Below, piece after piece: positions 26,688 to 36,311 of a stretch of 64,000 nucleotides of DNA. The DNA is taken from positions 389,998 through 453,997 of the forward strand of contig JAUJPC010000001.1 of NCBI GenBank assembly GCA_030447305.1, read 5' to 3'. This DNA comes from Actinomycetota bacterium (GTDB taxonomy: Bacteria; Actinomycetota; CADDZG01; JAHWKV01). The notes below the pieces were generated by a model. That model ran no database searches, was not told the origin of the DNA, and was given only the letters and a program-made list of their open reading frames with translations. Within the stretch, counting starts at the first letter, position 1; every line of letters begins with the position of its first letter. The position numbers were made by a program, and so were the translations under genes.

Positions 26688-27293
26688 ATGAGCTTACCGC
26701 ACATCCTCCTCGGCCTCCTTCGTCAACCCGCCAGCGGATACGACCTGAAGAACTCGGTCGATGAGTACGTCAGGCACTTTTGGCCTGCCGAGCTTTCGCA
26801 GATTTATCCCACTCTTAAGAGGCTCGAGTCTGCGGGGTGGCTTACGGTCAAATCCGAGGCGTCCCCCCGGGGGCCTGAACGCCGGGTCTACGAAACCACC
26901 GAGGCCGGCCACGAGGAGTTGCAGCGCTGGCTCCGCAGCGGTCCCCAGGTCGGCAACGAACGTTTCGAGTACCTGGCGCAGATCGCCTTCATGGACGAGC
27001 TCGGCAGTCTGGAGGAGGCGCGCCGTTTCATGGTGACCCTGCGGGCCCGGCTGATCGCCCGGCGTGCCGGCCTGGAGGCCCTGGAAACCGGGTGGTCCCA
27101 GGAGTGGCCGGACTTCCCCCACGACCTGCCCGATCACGAGTTCTATCCTCACATCAACCTGCGAATGGGCCTGCTGTCGCTGGCCGCAAAGATCCAGTGG
27201 TGCGACGAGTCGATTGAACGGATCGACCGCCGCCTCGAACTGCTACCCGAAGGTCATGCGAAGGAGCCGCTGTCCGCCAAGGAGGGATCATGA
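26688..27293 (+). CDS. PadR-family transcriptional regulator
   Basis: The 201-residue protein has the PadR winged helix (LLGLLRQPASGYDLKNSV, AELSQIYPTLKRLESAGWL, GPERRVYETTEAGHEEL) and a C-terminal helical dimerisation region, as in the Vir/PadR-C group. Its stop overlaps the start of the membrane protein gene at 27290 by four bases. It should control its own operon with that protein, the usual PadR arrangement. Confidence 0.88.
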   Translation: MSLPHILLGLLRQPASGYDLKNSVDEYVRHFWPAELSQIYPTLKRLESAGWLTVKSEASPRGPERRVYETTEAGHEELQRWLRSGPQVGNERFEYLAQIAFMDELGSLEEARRFMVTLRARLIARRAGLEALETGWSQEWPDFPHDLPDHEFYPHINLRMGLLSLAAKIQWCDESIERIDRRLELLPEGHAKEPLSAKEGS

Positions 27294-28066
27294 TGCTGAC
27301 CACCTACCAGTCGTTGCTGACCGTCCACGTCGTCTTTGGATTCCTGGGCTTGATCGCCTTCTGGTTTCCGATCTTCTCGAAAAAGGGCCGCACGCTTCAC
27401 AAGCGCGCCGGAAGAGTCTTCCTGTGGAGTGGCTACATCGTCGCCGGGTCGGCGATCGCCGTGGCCACCCTGACGGTGATCAGTCCCTTCGGCACGCATC
27501 CCGAAGAGCTGCCGGCCGATCCAGCTCATCTGGCGGATGCCGCCACGGACCTCAGGATGTTCTCGGTCTTCCTTGCCTACCTGGGGGTCATCACGCTGGC
27601 CAGCGTCCACCACGGGGTGCGGGCGATGCGGACCAGGAGGGACGTGTCGGCCCTTCGGACGCCGTTCCATACCGCGCTGAACGGAGTGGCAATCATGTCA
27701 TCCGCGGTGGTATTGCTGTTCGGCATCCTTACCGGAGAGATTCCGCTGATCGCTCTGTCACCGCTGGGCATTCTGGTGGGGCTGCCAAACCTCCGGTACG
27801 CCCGCCGGCCGAAGGCTTCGAAGATGGCTCACTGGTATGAGCACATGGGGGCCATGATCGGCGGTGGCATCGCCTTCCACACGGCATTTGCGGTGTTCGG
27901 GATCCAACGATTCATTCAGTACAGCTCCGAGGGCTTCGTCGGCGTGCTTCCATGGATCCTCCCTGGAGTTGTCGGATCGGTGGCAACCTCGGTGTGGCAG
28001 AAGCACTACAGACGCAAGTTCGGTGAGGCGCGCCCCAAGGGAGCTGCTGCCCCTGCCACGCCTTAG
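27290..28066 (+). CDS. multi-pass membrane protein, DUF2306-like
   Basis: The 258-residue protein has about seven hydrophobic segments. The motif KGRTLHKRAGRVFLW after the first helix resembles the HxxxG loop of DUF2306 proteins, whose function is not established. Later His residues (SVHHGVRA, HWYEHMGAM) could be heme or metal ligands. It is translationally coupled to the PadR regulator. Confidence 0.7.
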   Translation: MMLTTYQSLLTVHVVFGFLGLIAFWFPIFSKKGRTLHKRAGRVFLWSGYIVAGSAIAVATLTVISPFGTHPEELPADPAHLADAATDLRMFSVFLAYLGVITLASVHHGVRAMRTRRDVSALRTPFHTALNGVAIMSSAVVLLFGILTGEIPLIALSPLGILVGLPNLRYARRPKASKMAHWYEHMGAMIGGGIAFHTAFAVFGIQRFIQYSSEGFVGVLPWILPGVVGSVATSVWQKHYRRKFGEARPKGAAAPATP

Positions 28067-28099
28067 GGCCGGTCACTAGCGAAAGGGCTCAGCCCGGAT

Positions 28100-28324
28100 A
28101 GTTGCGGCTCTTAGATTAGGCCCCGTCTCGTCGTAGTTGCACGGCTGGACGATTAAGACAGCCCGTAACGAACTGGTCGGCGGCCTCGAACAGGAAGAAC
28201 AAGCCGTAACTCCATTACTCGGGCAAATGCTCGCGGACCTTGAGGCCGGGGATCAGGCCGGCGGAGCGACAGGATCACCGCCCAACGACTCAGCCGAAGC
28301 AACTCTTCGCTTCGGCCGGTTTTT
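28100..28324 (+). ncRNA. candidate structured small RNA ending in a terminator
   Basis: The stretch after the DUF2306-like gene lacks a convincing protein but shows long-range pairing: CGGCCTC near 28181 with GAGGCCG near 28240. It finishes in a clean intrinsic terminator (28293-28324). It does not match the signatures I can recall for tmRNA, RNase P, SRP or 6S RNA. It could equally be the 3' UTR of the preceding operon, or a leader for the 84-residue protein gene at 28391. Confidence 0.3.
28293..28324 (+). terminator. intrinsic terminator
   Basis: A perfect 8-base stem GCCGAAGC/GCTTCGGC with an eight-base loop is followed by CGGTTTTTCC, the form of a rho-independent terminator on the plus strand. 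Confidence 0.75.
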
Positions 28325-28390
28325 CCTCTGCGGAGCGGGGGTATACGTCACGACAGAACACTTACGCGTAAACGGAACAAGGAGGAATAA

Positions 28391-28645
28391 TTGGCCGATT
28401 CGACGACAGAGGACATCGAAATGCCTGAGATACCTGACCCCGAGGAACTACCCGACGAGCCGATCGACACCTCGACAGCGTTCAGTGGAACGGTCGCACC
28501 CATCAAGAAGGACCCCGAAGAGATGGTGAAGAAGCGAGCCGAAGGCAAGCTTCCGTATCAGGAGTCGGAGACTTCCATGGCCGCGGACAACGTAACGCTT
28601 AAGCCTGACGAGCCGCTTCCGTCGACTCCGCCTCCGGGAGAGTAA
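28391..28645 (+). CDS. small acidic proline-rich protein
   Basis: The 84-residue product starts at TTG behind an excellent Shine-Dalgarno (AAGGAGG, seven bases). It is strongly acidic and Pro-rich (PEIPDPEELPDEPIDT, PLPSTPPPGE), with one basic patch (VKKRAEGK), and looks intrinsically disordered. There is no known domain. The strong translation signal argues that it is real. Confidence 0.6.
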   Translation: MADSTTEDIEMPEIPDPEELPDEPIDTSTAFSGTVAPIKKDPEEMVKKRAEGKLPYQESETSMAADNVTLKPDEPLPSTPPPGE

Positions 28646-28854
28646 GGCTCTACCGACTCAGCTTTCAGCTGGCCCGTTGACTGGGCTGAGGTGTGGCGCG
28701 GCGTGGGAAAGTAATTGCGCTCACACTTCACCGAGAACGTGCCGATGCCACGTTACGGGCCGGAGACTGTCGCAGCAATAGCTGGCTGGAGATACATTGG
28801 CACCCTGACCGCGGCACCTGAGAGAAAGCCGGGCAGGCGTGGATGGTAGAAACA
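28646..28854. other. convergent intergenic region
   Basis: About 200 bases between two convergent genes. An imperfect hairpin (GCTGGCCC/GGGCTGA around 28670-28692) without a T run might end transcription. Nothing else was recognised. Confidence 0.3.
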
Positions 28855-29409
28855 TTAACGAGTGCCTGGGTCCCGGGCGCTTTGTGGTTTGATCGAGGGA
28901 TCGCCGGCAAGCCCCCGCAGCCACGCCAGCAAAGTCCTTTGATAGTCGATCCCAAACTGCAATACCTGGCGAATGAACGGATCACCGCCGAAGGACTGTT
29001 TCATGTCCTCGAACTGGCGCAACGCTTCGCTCCCGTCGCTGAACTCTTTCTGGATGATCTCTGCCAGGCGCTCCGGCGGGAGATGCCTCCCGAAGAAGAC
29101 CGTCAAGAGCAGTGGCATGCGCACGATCGGGGAGCCCGGGTCCCGGACGATCCAGGCGGAGAACGCCCGATGTCCGGAGTCGGTGATGGAGTAGGGCCGG
29201 CGGTCCCGGGGACCCGTGTTCCCGGCCTCGACGTAGCCTAGATCGGCCAGCGTCCTCAGCTCCCGATAAACCTGGCTGCGGGTTACGTTCCAGAAGTGGG
29301 CGATTGAGTTCTCAACCGCTGCGTCCAGCTCCCACCCGGTCATGGGTCCGGCGTGCAAGAAGCCTAGAAGCGACGCGGCCGTCGCGTTAATCGTCCTCTG
29401 AGTTGACAT
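28855..29409 (-). CDS. PadR-family transcriptional regulator, second copy
   Basis: The 184-residue protein has the PadR winged helix (LLGFLHAGPMTGWELDAAV, RSQVYRELRTLADLGYVEA, RDRRPYSITDSGHRAF) and a helical C-terminal part (PPERLAEIIQKEF). The start is set at MSTQRT. It is divergent from the maleylpyruvate-isomerase-family gene, from which it is separated by about 90 AT-richer bases that probably hold the shared operator. Confidence 0.85.
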   Translation of the reverse strand: MSTQRTINATAASLLGFLHAGPMTGWELDAAVENSIAHFWNVTRSQVYRELRTLADLGYVEAGNTGPRDRRPYSITDSGHRAFSAWIVRDPGSPIVRMPLLLTVFFGRHLPPERLAEIIQKEFSDGSEALRQFEDMKQSFGGDPFIRQVLQFGIDYQRTLLAWLRGLAGDPSIKPQSARDPGTR

Positions 29410-29502
29410 TCTACATTGGAAGGTTAAAGATTGTTTCTGGTTTCGTCCTGGATGGCGGATTTTACCGAGCCTTGAGAAGTGCGGCACGTCGAGGAGGTAC
29501 CC

Positions 29503-30345
29503 GTGACATTCCTAACGAGCAGTCAGTCAGGCGCCACGCGCAACCTCCCCGGGCTCGAACAGGTGGTCAGAAACATCGAGGCGACCCGGGAGGTGGTCAC
29601 GGAGGTCGCCGGCATGCTGGACGGCCTTCCCAGCACCGACATACCCGTGCCGCGCTCCGAGTGGACGGTGGGGGAGCATGGAGCGCATATCGCCTTTGCC
29701 AACATCGGCTTCGGCATGTTCGCGATGGGCCTGGACTACCCGTATGGCGATGGGACGAGGGCGGGACTGGCCGAGGCCAACGACACGGCGCTAACTGGGT
29801 TTCCCGAGCGCGACGGGACCGCTCTGGCACAGCACCTGAGGACCGGTGTCGAGACCTTCATAACGGCGGTGAAGGCCGGACCGCCAGATCAGGAGTGCCC
29901 GTCACCGCTGGGCCGGATGCCGATGACGACCCTCACCTCCTACTTTTTGATCCACAACCTCATGCACGGATGCGCGATATCGGCGGGACTCAACAAAGAC
30001 TTTCCTTTCAAGCCTGAGCACCTGTCGCTGGCGTGGCCCCTGGTCGTTCATGCGTTCCCAAGCTTCGTCAATCCTTCTGCAGCCAGCGGCGTTACCGGAT
30101 GCGTGGGGATAAACGTGCAGGGGGCTTTCGACGCAGCTTTCCAGATGGAAAGCTCCCAGCTCATGGTGCTTCCGGCACCAAACGGACCGGTAGATTGTTT
30201 CGTTGAAGCGGAGCCCACCCATTTTTTCCTGGTGATGATCAAGCTGCTCACCGTCCAGGAGGCCATCGACCTGGGGCACCTAACCGTCTCGGGTGCCAAC
30301 CCGGACCTGTTCTCCCGGATGATGCAAGCGATAGACGTCCCTTAG
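29503..30345 (+). CDS. mycothiol-dependent maleylpyruvate-isomerase-family protein
   Basis: The 280-residue protein starts at a GTG preceded by GAGGAGG. Its N-terminal half resembles the DinB-like four-helix domain of mycothiol-dependent enzymes, with PRSEWTVGEHGAHIAFAN and LIHNLMHG carrying the metal-binding His residues. The C-terminal part (AEPTHFFLVMIKLLT, GHLTVSGANPDLFSRMM) resembles an SCP2-like domain common in this family. Mycothiol is the actinobacterial thiol cofactor. The substrate is unknown; control by the adjacent PadR suggests an inducible detoxification role. Confidence 0.7.
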   Translation: MTFLTSSQSGATRNLPGLEQVVRNIEATREVVTEVAGMLDGLPSTDIPVPRSEWTVGEHGAHIAFANIGFGMFAMGLDYPYGDGTRAGLAEANDTALTGFPERDGTALAQHLRTGVETFITAVKAGPPDQECPSPLGRMPMTTLTSYFLIHNLMHGCAISAGLNKDFPFKPEHLSLAWPLVVHAFPSFVNPSAASGVTGCVGINVQGAFDAAFQMESSQLMVLPAPNGPVDCFVEAEPTHFFLVMIKLLTVQEAIDLGHLTVSGANPDLFSRMMQAIDVP

Positions 30346-30516
30346 AAGCTGCCGGCGCCGCCCGGCCTCCGTGCGATCGCCGGCGTTCGCGCCCGATTTG
30401 CGACTTCACAATTCCTTGACGCTTTCCCAGCGGTTCTAAGTCCTTCGCCCTCTAGCGTGGCGGTCTGCTCTGGAGTGATCTCCTTCAGGGGCCAGCCACC
30501 GAGGAAAGGACATGTC

Positions 30517-31872
30517 GTGGATGAGCCGTACAATCGCCGGGCAGCTTCGTCGATCCGCAGCTCAAGTACCCTTCGCCTGCTGTTGGTCGGATTTCTGGCC
30601 CTCCTCCTGCTTATCCCCGTCGCACGCATCGGGCATCTGGTAACCGAGCGTCAGGGGAGGGCCGCCGAAGCAGTTAAGGAGGTCTCGCGAAGTGGGGCAG
30701 CAGCCAGGCGGTGGCCGGTCCGGCGCTGGTCATCCCGTTCACCAATAGGCAGACGACCATATCACCCGATGGACAACAGATCACCACGGACCACCCGGGC
30801 AACGCGATCTTCCTCCCGCAGAGGATTCGAGCCGTGGGTCAGGTCAACTCACAGGTGCGGCGGCGGGGTATCTTCTCCGTTCCCGTTTATCGGTTGAACC
30901 TCAGTGTCGAAGGGGAGTTTGGCAAGCTCGATTTCTCCCAGCTCGGCGTCGACCCCGCCACGGTGAGCTGGGACCGGGCCCACCTGGTGGTGGCCATCTC
31001 GGATGTCCGAGCCATCCAGGAGCAGACGTCGGTCGAGTGGAACGGGCAGAGGACCACGTTCCTGCCGGGGACCGGAAACTTTGGCGAGTATAAGACCGGC
31101 ATCCAGGCGGCGGTGGGGGCACAAGCTGCAACCGAAGGCTACCGGTTCTCCTTTCCGCTGGCCCTCAACGGCAGCATGGGGCTCTCGATGGCCCCCTTTG
31201 CGGAGACTACGGTTGTGGAACTGGACTCCAACTCCACCAATCCAAGCTTTCAGGGGAACTGGCTGCCCACCGCCCGAACGGTCGACAGCGATGGGATCGA
31301 GGCCCGGTGGAGCATCCAGTTTCTGGGACGGAACTACCCTCAGGCATGGACCGACCGGAGCGCGCTGCGGCCGGCCATCGAGGCATCCCTGTTCGGCGTC
31401 GAGCTGGTGGAGCCGGTCGACACGTACTCCATGGCGGATCGAAGCCTCAAGTACGCCGGGCTGTTCCTGCTGCTGACCTTCGCACTGGTCTGGCTCATCG
31501 AAGTGCTGGGCGGGTGCGGGTCCACCCCATCCAGTACCTGTTGCTCGGCGCAGCGCTCCGCCTGTTTACCTGCTGGAGCTGTCGCTTTCGGAACACCTGG
31601 GGTTCTCTTCGGCGTACGCCATCGCCAGCCTCGCCGTGGTCGCCATGGTGGCGGGGTACAGCTGGGTGATATTCCGCCAACGGACCCGGGCGGCAACCGT
31701 GGCCGGAGCGGTCGGGGGTTTGTACGGTTATTTGTTCGTGCTGCTCAGGAACGAGGATTATGCGCTGCTGATGGGTTCCGTCGGTCTATTCGTCATCCTG
31801 GGGACCATCATGTACGCCACTCGGCGGGTGGACTGGTCGGCGCCGGCGACGTTTTCCGGAACACGGCTGTGA
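30517..31872 (+). pseudogene. creD: CreD-like inner membrane protein, three frame breaks
   Basis: Joined across three frames the sequence gives a CreD family protein: N-terminal helix RLLLVGFLALLLLIPVARIG, ALVIPFTNRQT after the first break, a long extracytoplasmic region with NGSMGLSMAPFAET, the helix YAGLFLLLTFALVWLIEVL, then VHPIQYLLLGAALRLF and LLELSLSEHLGFSSAYAIA, and final helices to the stop at 31872. Breaks fall near 30693, 31512 and 31568. Each is repaired by adding one base in a run (G/T, G, T). CreD is linked to envelope stress; no CreBC system is nearby. Given the pattern, the gene may be intact in the organism. Confidence 0.85.
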
Positions 31873-32024
31873 TCGCTGGAGCCTTTTGTCACCCCCTCCG
31901 GCTAGTATTCCTCCATAGAATTCCCAATCTTGTCAACGTCCGTTTGAGGGCGTAAAACTAAGTCTTCCCCGCACTTCCCCGGTTCGGTAACAGCCAAGGC
32001 GAGGTCTCCTCTACGGGAGGACGG

Positions 32025-32651
32025 GTGCAGGAAGCGGGAGTCTTTCAACGCATATCGGACGCTGCGCGCGCATCCCGATCCGAGCTGTTTCTGGTGGTTC
32101 TGCTGGGCGTCGCTATTGTGGGGGCCGGCATGCTGGTGATCCTGCGGAGCTCCGATCCCCCGGCGCCTCCCATCCAGCGCATGGCCGCCACTCCGCTGGC
32201 AAGCGCAACACCTTCGCCACCGATCAAGCAGGTGGTGGTGCACGTCTCGGGGCAGGTGACCACACCGGGGGTCTACGAGCTGCCCGAGGGTAGCCGGGTG
32301 CAGGACGCCATCGAAGCGGCCGGCGGTCCGGCCGCGGAGAGCGACGCCAACGCATTGAACCTCGCAGCGGTGCTGTCGGACGGGCAGAAGGTCACCATTC
32401 CGAAACCGGGGGAGGCGGTGCCCGTCGATGCCGGCGTGGGAAGCGAGGCAGAGGTCCCGGGTGCCAAGGTCAATATCAACACCGCCACACAGGAGCAGCT
32501 CGAGGAGCTGCCCGGAGTGGGCCCGGTGCTGGGAGAACGGATAGTCGCCCATCGGGCGAAAAGCCGGTTTACCTCCCCGCGGCAGCTGATGGAGGTGAGC
32601 GGATTCGGGCCGAAGAAGTACGAGTCCCTGAAGGACCAGATAACGGTTTAG
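32025..32651 (+). CDS. comEA: competence protein ComEA (DNA receptor)
   Basis: The 208-residue protein has an N-terminal membrane anchor (LFLVVLLGVAIVGAGMLVI), a SLBB-type domain (VVVHVSGQVTTPGVYELPEG) and a C-terminal helix-hairpin-helix pair (VNINTATQEQLEELPGVGP, LMEVSGFGPKKYE) that binds incoming double-stranded DNA. It is immediately followed by comEC, whose frame probably begins near its stop codon. Confidence 0.93.
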   Translation: MQEAGVFQRISDAARASRSELFLVVLLGVAIVGAGMLVILRSSDPPAPPIQRMAATPLASATPSPPIKQVVVHVSGQVTTPGVYELPEGSRVQDAIEAAGGPAAESDANALNLAAVLSDGQKVTIPKPGEAVPVDAGVGSEAEVPGAKVNINTATQEQLEELPGVGPVLGERIVAHRAKSRFTSPRQLMEVSGFGPKKYESLKDQITV

Positions 32652-32713
32652 CGCCTCCGCCCCGGATTCTGTGGTTAGCGGCGGCGTTTCTGGCGGGCCT
32701 GGTACTTGCCGAC

Positions 32714-35022
32714 TTGTGGCGCTCCACGAAGACGGTTGCCGCGGGCATCGGCCTCATAGGCATAGCCTGCATCGGCCGGGCCTGGTCGTTGCACCGACGA
32801 TTGCCCGACCCGGTGGAGGGCGATCTGCTGCCCCGAGTAGGCATGGCTACGGCATGCCTGCTGCTGACGGGCTCGGCGGCCGTGGGGTTCTCGGATCTTG
32901 CGGTCCGGAACGCAGTTCAGGCCGGCTCGCCCTTGCCGGAGCTGGACGGCAGCGTGGTCGGTATCGAGGGCCGGGTGGCGTCCGATCCCGCTCCACTCGG
33001 CCGGGGGTGGGGCTACACGCTTGGGTCACTGAGCCTGCTGCCGGAGCCCACCGGCGCCGGAGTCGCTGGAGAACCGCTTCGCAAGCTTGCCGGCCGCCTC
33101 TGGGTTAGGTCTTACGGCAAGCCGCCGCCGGTGATGCTAGGCGACCGGATCCGGATGGAGATAAAGGTTTCTCGCCTCGATCCGGCGGAGCCCTATGACG
33201 CCCGCCTCTACCGCAGGGGCGTCGTGGCCACGGCGGTTTCCGTGTCGCCGGTGGAGGTGATTGCCCACACCTCCAACCCCTTGCTGCGCGCCTCTAACTT
33301 TTTTCGGGAGCGGATGCTGACCACTGCTGAGGCATCGATCAAACCGAACCAGGCCGCGCTCCTCCTGGGGCTGGTGATCGGAGATGAACGCAAGATCGGC
33401 GACCGGGTTCAAGACGACTTCCGAGCCTCCGGACTGTCTCACCTGACGGCGGTTTCCGGGGCGAATGTCGCGATCGTGGTCGGAGGTTTGGCCTTTGTGC
33501 TCGCCGCATTGCGGGCTCCGCGGCGGGTCAGTGTCGTCGTCGGGTTGGTCGCCATAGTCGTGTTCACGGTCATCACCCGGTGGGAGCCATCGGTGCTACG
33601 GGCGGCGGTGATGGCGTCGGTCGGGCTGGCTGCATTTCTCTGCGGCCGCCTCTCCACGCCCTCGCATGCGTTCGTTCTGGCTTTTTTGGGTCTTCTTGCG
33701 TTTGATCCAATGGTCCTTTGGCATGTCGGCTTCCAACTCTCCTTCACTGCGACGGCGGGCATTCTATGGCTCAGGCCTCCGCTGGTCGGCCGGTTGAAAG
33801 CTCTGCCCAAGCCCGTAGCAGAAGCCGTGGCGATAGGCATCGCGGCCCAGGTCGCGGTCTTTCCGTTGATAGCCCTGCATTTCGGCCGGATATCCGTCGC
33901 CGCGGTGCCGGCCAACCTCGCGGCCTTCGCGCTGGTCGCTCCGATCACGATCCTGGGCTTCGCCGGAGGAGTGCTCTCGCTAGCGGCGCCGAGCCTTGCC
34001 TGGCCGTTTCTTAAAGCCGCCGGCATTCTGGTCTCGGCTCTGCAGTGGGTGGCGAAGATCTTCGGCCGCTCCGAGGTCTCCGAGATATCGGTACCAAGCT
34101 TCAAGCTTTACGAGGCGGTCGCCGTCTATCTCGTAATAGCGGCGGTCTGGCTGCTGCTCGGGCGGAGGGGCCGGTGGGCAAGGTGGCCTGCGGTGACCGG
34201 AGCCCTCCTACTTATGGGGGCCACGTTGGTGCCCGCCCTTGGCTCAACTTCCCCTTCAGGCCTGCGGGTGACCTTTTTCGACGTAGGCGAAGGTGATGCC
34301 GCGCTGGTGGAGAGCCCGGCAGGAGCACGGATACTGATCGACGGCGGTCGGGACCCGCAGCTCATCGCCGCCACGCTTAAGCGCCGGGGCTTCGAGCGTG
34401 TCGACCTGGTGGTCGCCTCCCATATGCACGCGGACCACGTTATCGGCCTTCAAGCGGTGTTGCGGCGCATGAAGATCGGCATGGCGGTCCATCCGGGTGT
34501 GAAGGCGCCACTCCTACCCACCCTGACCGCAGAGCGGCCGATGGAAGTGGTGACGGATGGAGATTCGGTCCGTATCGGCGACCTCAGCGTGGATTTTCTG
34601 GGACCGAGCTCCGACATGCGGGAGCTGGCCGTCATATCGGTGACCGAACAGGGCGGGGCGGAAGGTCCCGCGCTCAACGACGCCTCGGTGGTTCTGAGGG
34701 TCAACTGGGCTGGCAAATGCGTGCTGTTCACCGGAGACGTGGAAGAAGCAGGGCAGCAGGATCTGCTCGACCTCAACCCGCGCGAGATCGATTGCACGGT
34801 TATGAAGGCGCCCCACCATGGATCGGGAAGGCTCATTCCGAGTTTGTCGAAGCCGTTGACCCAGAGTGGGTTGCTGTGTCCGTTGGCAGCAACACCTATG
34901 GCCACCCAAGCACAAAGGCTTTGGCCATCTTCGAGGGAGTGGGAGCAGAGGTGCTTCGGACCGACCGGTTGAACGATGTCGTTGTCGAAATTGACCCACA
35001 CGGAAGGATCGCCAGCCGTTGA
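32714..35022 (+). CDS. comEC: ComEC/Rec2 DNA-uptake channel (frameshift near the end)
   Basis: ComEC passes single-stranded DNA through the membrane. The protein has an N-terminal region with a DUF4131-like fold, a multi-helix Competence domain with HLTAVSGANVAIVVGG, and a metallo-beta-lactamase-like domain with SHMHADH and APHHGS. The last part (SEFVEAVDPEWVAVSVGSN to GRIASR) lies in another frame from about 34830; one missing G in TCGGGAAG restores it, giving a stop at 35022. The TTG at 32714 is only the first start-like codon. In-frame sequence upstream (ILWLAAAFLAGLVLA) looks like the true first helix, so the start is uncertain and may overlap the comEA stop. Confidence 0.9.
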
Positions 35023-35498
35023 ACCATCATAATGAACCGATGAGCCACGAGATGTCACCCCAACCTGTGGCCAATCCGGACAGCGCCCTCGGCCGGCGGG
35101 TGGTCGCCGGGCTCATTGATTTTCTAGTCCTGCTGGCGGTAATGATTGTCATCGGCCTGCTGGTTGGCGAGACGGTCAGGGGACCTGAAACTTTCTCCGT
35201 TTATCTTGGTGGGCTGGGAACGTTGATCTTTGCCGTGGCCGCCCTCCTCTACTACTTCGTGACGGAGTCGCAGCTGGACCGCAGTCCCGGAAAGGCCGCC
35301 CTTGGCCTGTCGGTGACAGGCGCCGACGGAAGCAAGCCGACTCCCGAGGCAATCGCTATTCGGACGGTGCTCAGGTTCATCGACTGGCTGCCCTTCTTCT
35401 ATGTGGTCGGATTCATCAGCGTGCTGGCCACCAGTGGCAGGCGCCAGCGATGGGGGATCTGGCTGCCGGGACCCGGGTAGTGCGAACTCCAAAGGGAT
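35019..35498 (+). CDS. RDD-family membrane protein (frameshift near C terminus)
   Basis: The protein opens with a polar N terminus and the RDD signature (GRRVVAGLIDFLVLLAVM). Three hydrophobic helices follow, ending in the family's GRRQRWGDLAAGT-type loop. As written, the frame ends at 35480 in a nonsense tail. Adding one G to the five-G run near 35455 restores DLAAGTRVVRTPKG with a stop at 35498. RDD proteins are poorly understood; some act in ion or solute transport. Confidence 0.8.
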
Positions 35499-35502
35499 AG
35501 GT

Positions 35503-36018
35503 CTAGCTCACAGACTCTGGACCGGGAGATCGTGCCCTCAGATCGGCCACCATCTTGATTGCCTCCTCGTCTCTACCGACCTCCTTGAAGCCCAACCTCT
35601 CGTAAAGTCGTAGGGCACCTGGGTTTGCGGGGTGACATCCAAGACTGATTTGTTCATAGCCCTGCTTCCGGGCCAGGGTCATTAGGGCGTGCATTAGCTG
35701 CGTGCCTACCCCTTTGCCCCGTACCTCGTAAACCAGAGCTATCGCTAGCTCGGGGATCTGGGCATCCACAAACCCGTAGCCCGGCGCCTCCGGCGTAAAA
35801 AGCCGGTACCAGGTGGCGCCCTGGGGCCCTCCAGCCGGACTGGTGACGATCAGTCCGGCATCCCCCTTGCGGACCCAGCCGTCGAGGTAGACCGCCACCT
35901 TCGGGTCGCTGATCCCTTTCTCAAACGGCGGCCTTTTACCGGCGCTCTCCGGAAAGCGGGCCTCATAGAGCATCCATTTAAGGAAAGGGAGATCTTCTTG
36001 GGTGGCGAAACGGAGCAT
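35503..36018 (-). CDS. GNAT-family N-acetyltransferase
   Basis: The 171-residue protein is a GCN5-related acetyltransferase. The acetyl-CoA pyrophosphate loop is RGKGVGTQLMHALM, and the downstream ISLGCHPANPGALRLYERLGFKEVG segment is characteristic. The substrate is unknown. It lies nine bases downstream of a small zinc-ribbon gene on the same strand. Confidence 0.85.
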   Translation of the reverse strand: MLRFATQEDLPFLKWMLYEARFPESAGKRPPFEKGISDPKVAVYLDGWVRKGDAGLIVTSPAGGPQGATWYRLFTPEAPGYGFVDAQIPELAIALVYEVRGKGVGTQLMHALMTLARKQGYEQISLGCHPANPGALRLYERLGFKEVGRDEEAIKMVADLRARSPGPESVS

Positions 36019-36027
36019 CCGGCGGTC

Positions 36028-36228
36028 CTACTCCAGCTCGGTTTCGGAAGCCAGCACCCAGGCACCTCCGGCCGCTCGCCAGAGCCTGACTCCGCAGGAC
36101 GGGCAGTCCCGTTCCTCGTGCTCGTCCCTCGGCGGCCCTTTGCCGGTGTCGTTCACACCGATCCCGTGAGCAAGGGAGGGCTCCAGATCCGCTCCACAGC
36201 GTGGACAGACTTCACTCAGTTCGGTCAA
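36028..36228 (-). CDS. small zinc-ribbon protein
   Basis: The 66-residue protein has two CxxC knuckles (CPRCGAD and CPSCGVRLW) separated by an acidic, basic-patched linker, enough for one zinc ribbon. The short distance to the acetyltransferase gene suggests a shared transcript. No family was recognised. Confidence 0.6.
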   Translation of the reverse strand: MTELSEVCPRCGADLEPSLAHGIGVNDTGKGPPRDEHEERDCPSCGVRLWRAAGGAWVLASETELE

Positions 36229-36311
36229 GGCAGCCTCCGGGATCTATGCGGACATAGGTCTAAATTCTAGTCACCGGCAAACGTGTCATCCCCAGGGGCT
36301 AGGATTTTGGG

